NCBI GenBank assembly: GCA_913053795.1
Contig: CAJXGZ010000134.1
Coordinates: forward strand, 1-6,380
DNA length: 6,380 nt
Origin: an uncultured Rhodospirillales bacterium
GTDB lineage: Bacteria; Pseudomonadota; Alphaproteobacteria; Rhodospirillales; 2-02-FULL-58-16
Reading direction: 5' to 3'
The translations under genes were made by a program, and so were the position numbers. Below are positions 6,329 through 6,380 of this stretch, piece after piece; within the stretch, counting starts at the first letter, position 1; each line of letters begins with the position of its first letter. The notes under the pieces are model-generated. The model saw only the letters and a list, made by a program, of their open reading frames with translations, had not been told where the DNA came from and ran no database searches.

Positions 6329-6342
6329 AGCCTGTTTAATGA
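6325..6342. repeat. 18-bp repeat copy identical to 2482-2499
   Basis: The copy begins at the TTAG that contains the carbonic anhydrase stop codon (6326-6328). It is the left arm of the following hairpin. Both copies start with TTAG, which could be a shared target sequence or target duplication. Confidence 0.75.
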
Positions 6343-6380
6343 AAACCGATCTCAGTGGCCCGGTATTCATTAAACAGGCT
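6329..6380. repeat. 52-bp inverted-repeat hairpin, MITE-like or terminator-like
   Basis: The arms 6329-6343 (AGCCTGTTTAATGAA) and 6366-6380 pair perfectly over 15 bp. One mismatch and four further pairs (ACCG/CGGT) leave a 12-nt loop at 6349-6360. The hairpin starts immediately after the carbonic anhydrase stop, so it could block transcription or protect the mRNA end. No T-run is visible because the window ends there. The exact symmetry, plus a solitary arm 3.8 kb upstream, argues for a small mobile palindrome. It may extend by a few bases past the window. Confidence 0.75.

Noticed and set aside
1..6380. CRISPR array, tRNA, rRNA, transposase or toxin-antitoxin pair
   Set aside because: I looked for regularly spaced repeats, cloverleaf-like arms, DDE or recombinase motifs and small paired genes and found none.

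Overview
The window most likely comes from an alphaproteobacterium, perhaps a Rhodospirillales-type lineage. It is moderately GC-rich with strong third-position GC in the genes. The arginase, ornithine aminotransferase, glutaryl-CoA dehydrogenase and cobalamin-riboswitch/CbtBA set fits that group. This placement is inferred from protein flavour and was not computed.

Layout. (1) 1-1400, minus strand: a rocF-rocD pair for arginine/ornithine catabolism, joined by a 4-nt stop/start overlap. Both genes look broken. The arginase has lost its whole catalytic centre through a clean in-frame internal deletion. The ornithine aminotransferase leaves its family sequence just after the HGSAFGG motif and reads into a ~95-bp nested palindrome that reaches nearly to the window edge. 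(2) 1401-1598: an AT-rich divergent intergenic region. (3) 1599-2471, plus: a single-pass membrane protein of unknown function. (4) 2511-3643, minus: a textbook cobalamin riboswitch followed by cbtB and cbtA, the proposed B12-controlled cobalt uptake pair. (5) 3854-4711, plus: a class I SAM-dependent methyltransferase. (6) 4742-5621, plus: a glutaryl-CoA dehydrogenase pseudogene lying in three successive frames, with a frameshift, an internal deletion and a lost C-terminus. (7) 5690-6328, plus: an apparently intact beta-class carbonic anhydrase. (8) 6325-6380: a hairpin whose left arm, with its flank, repeats 18 bases found at 2482-2499.

The functional units that look alive are B12-regulated cobalt import, the methyltransferase, the unknown membrane protein and the carbonic anhydrase. 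The three decaying genes all belong to amino-acid catabolism (arginine, ornithine, lysine/tryptophan). Together with the palindromic repeats this suggests a genome undergoing local gene loss. I found no CRISPR array, tRNA, rRNA, transposase or recognisable defence system. The most unusual features are the palindromic element that keeps the rocD frame open, the internally deleted arginase, and the apparent 528-residue dehydrogenase/anhydrase 'fusion', which is really a pseudogene in frame with a separate gene.
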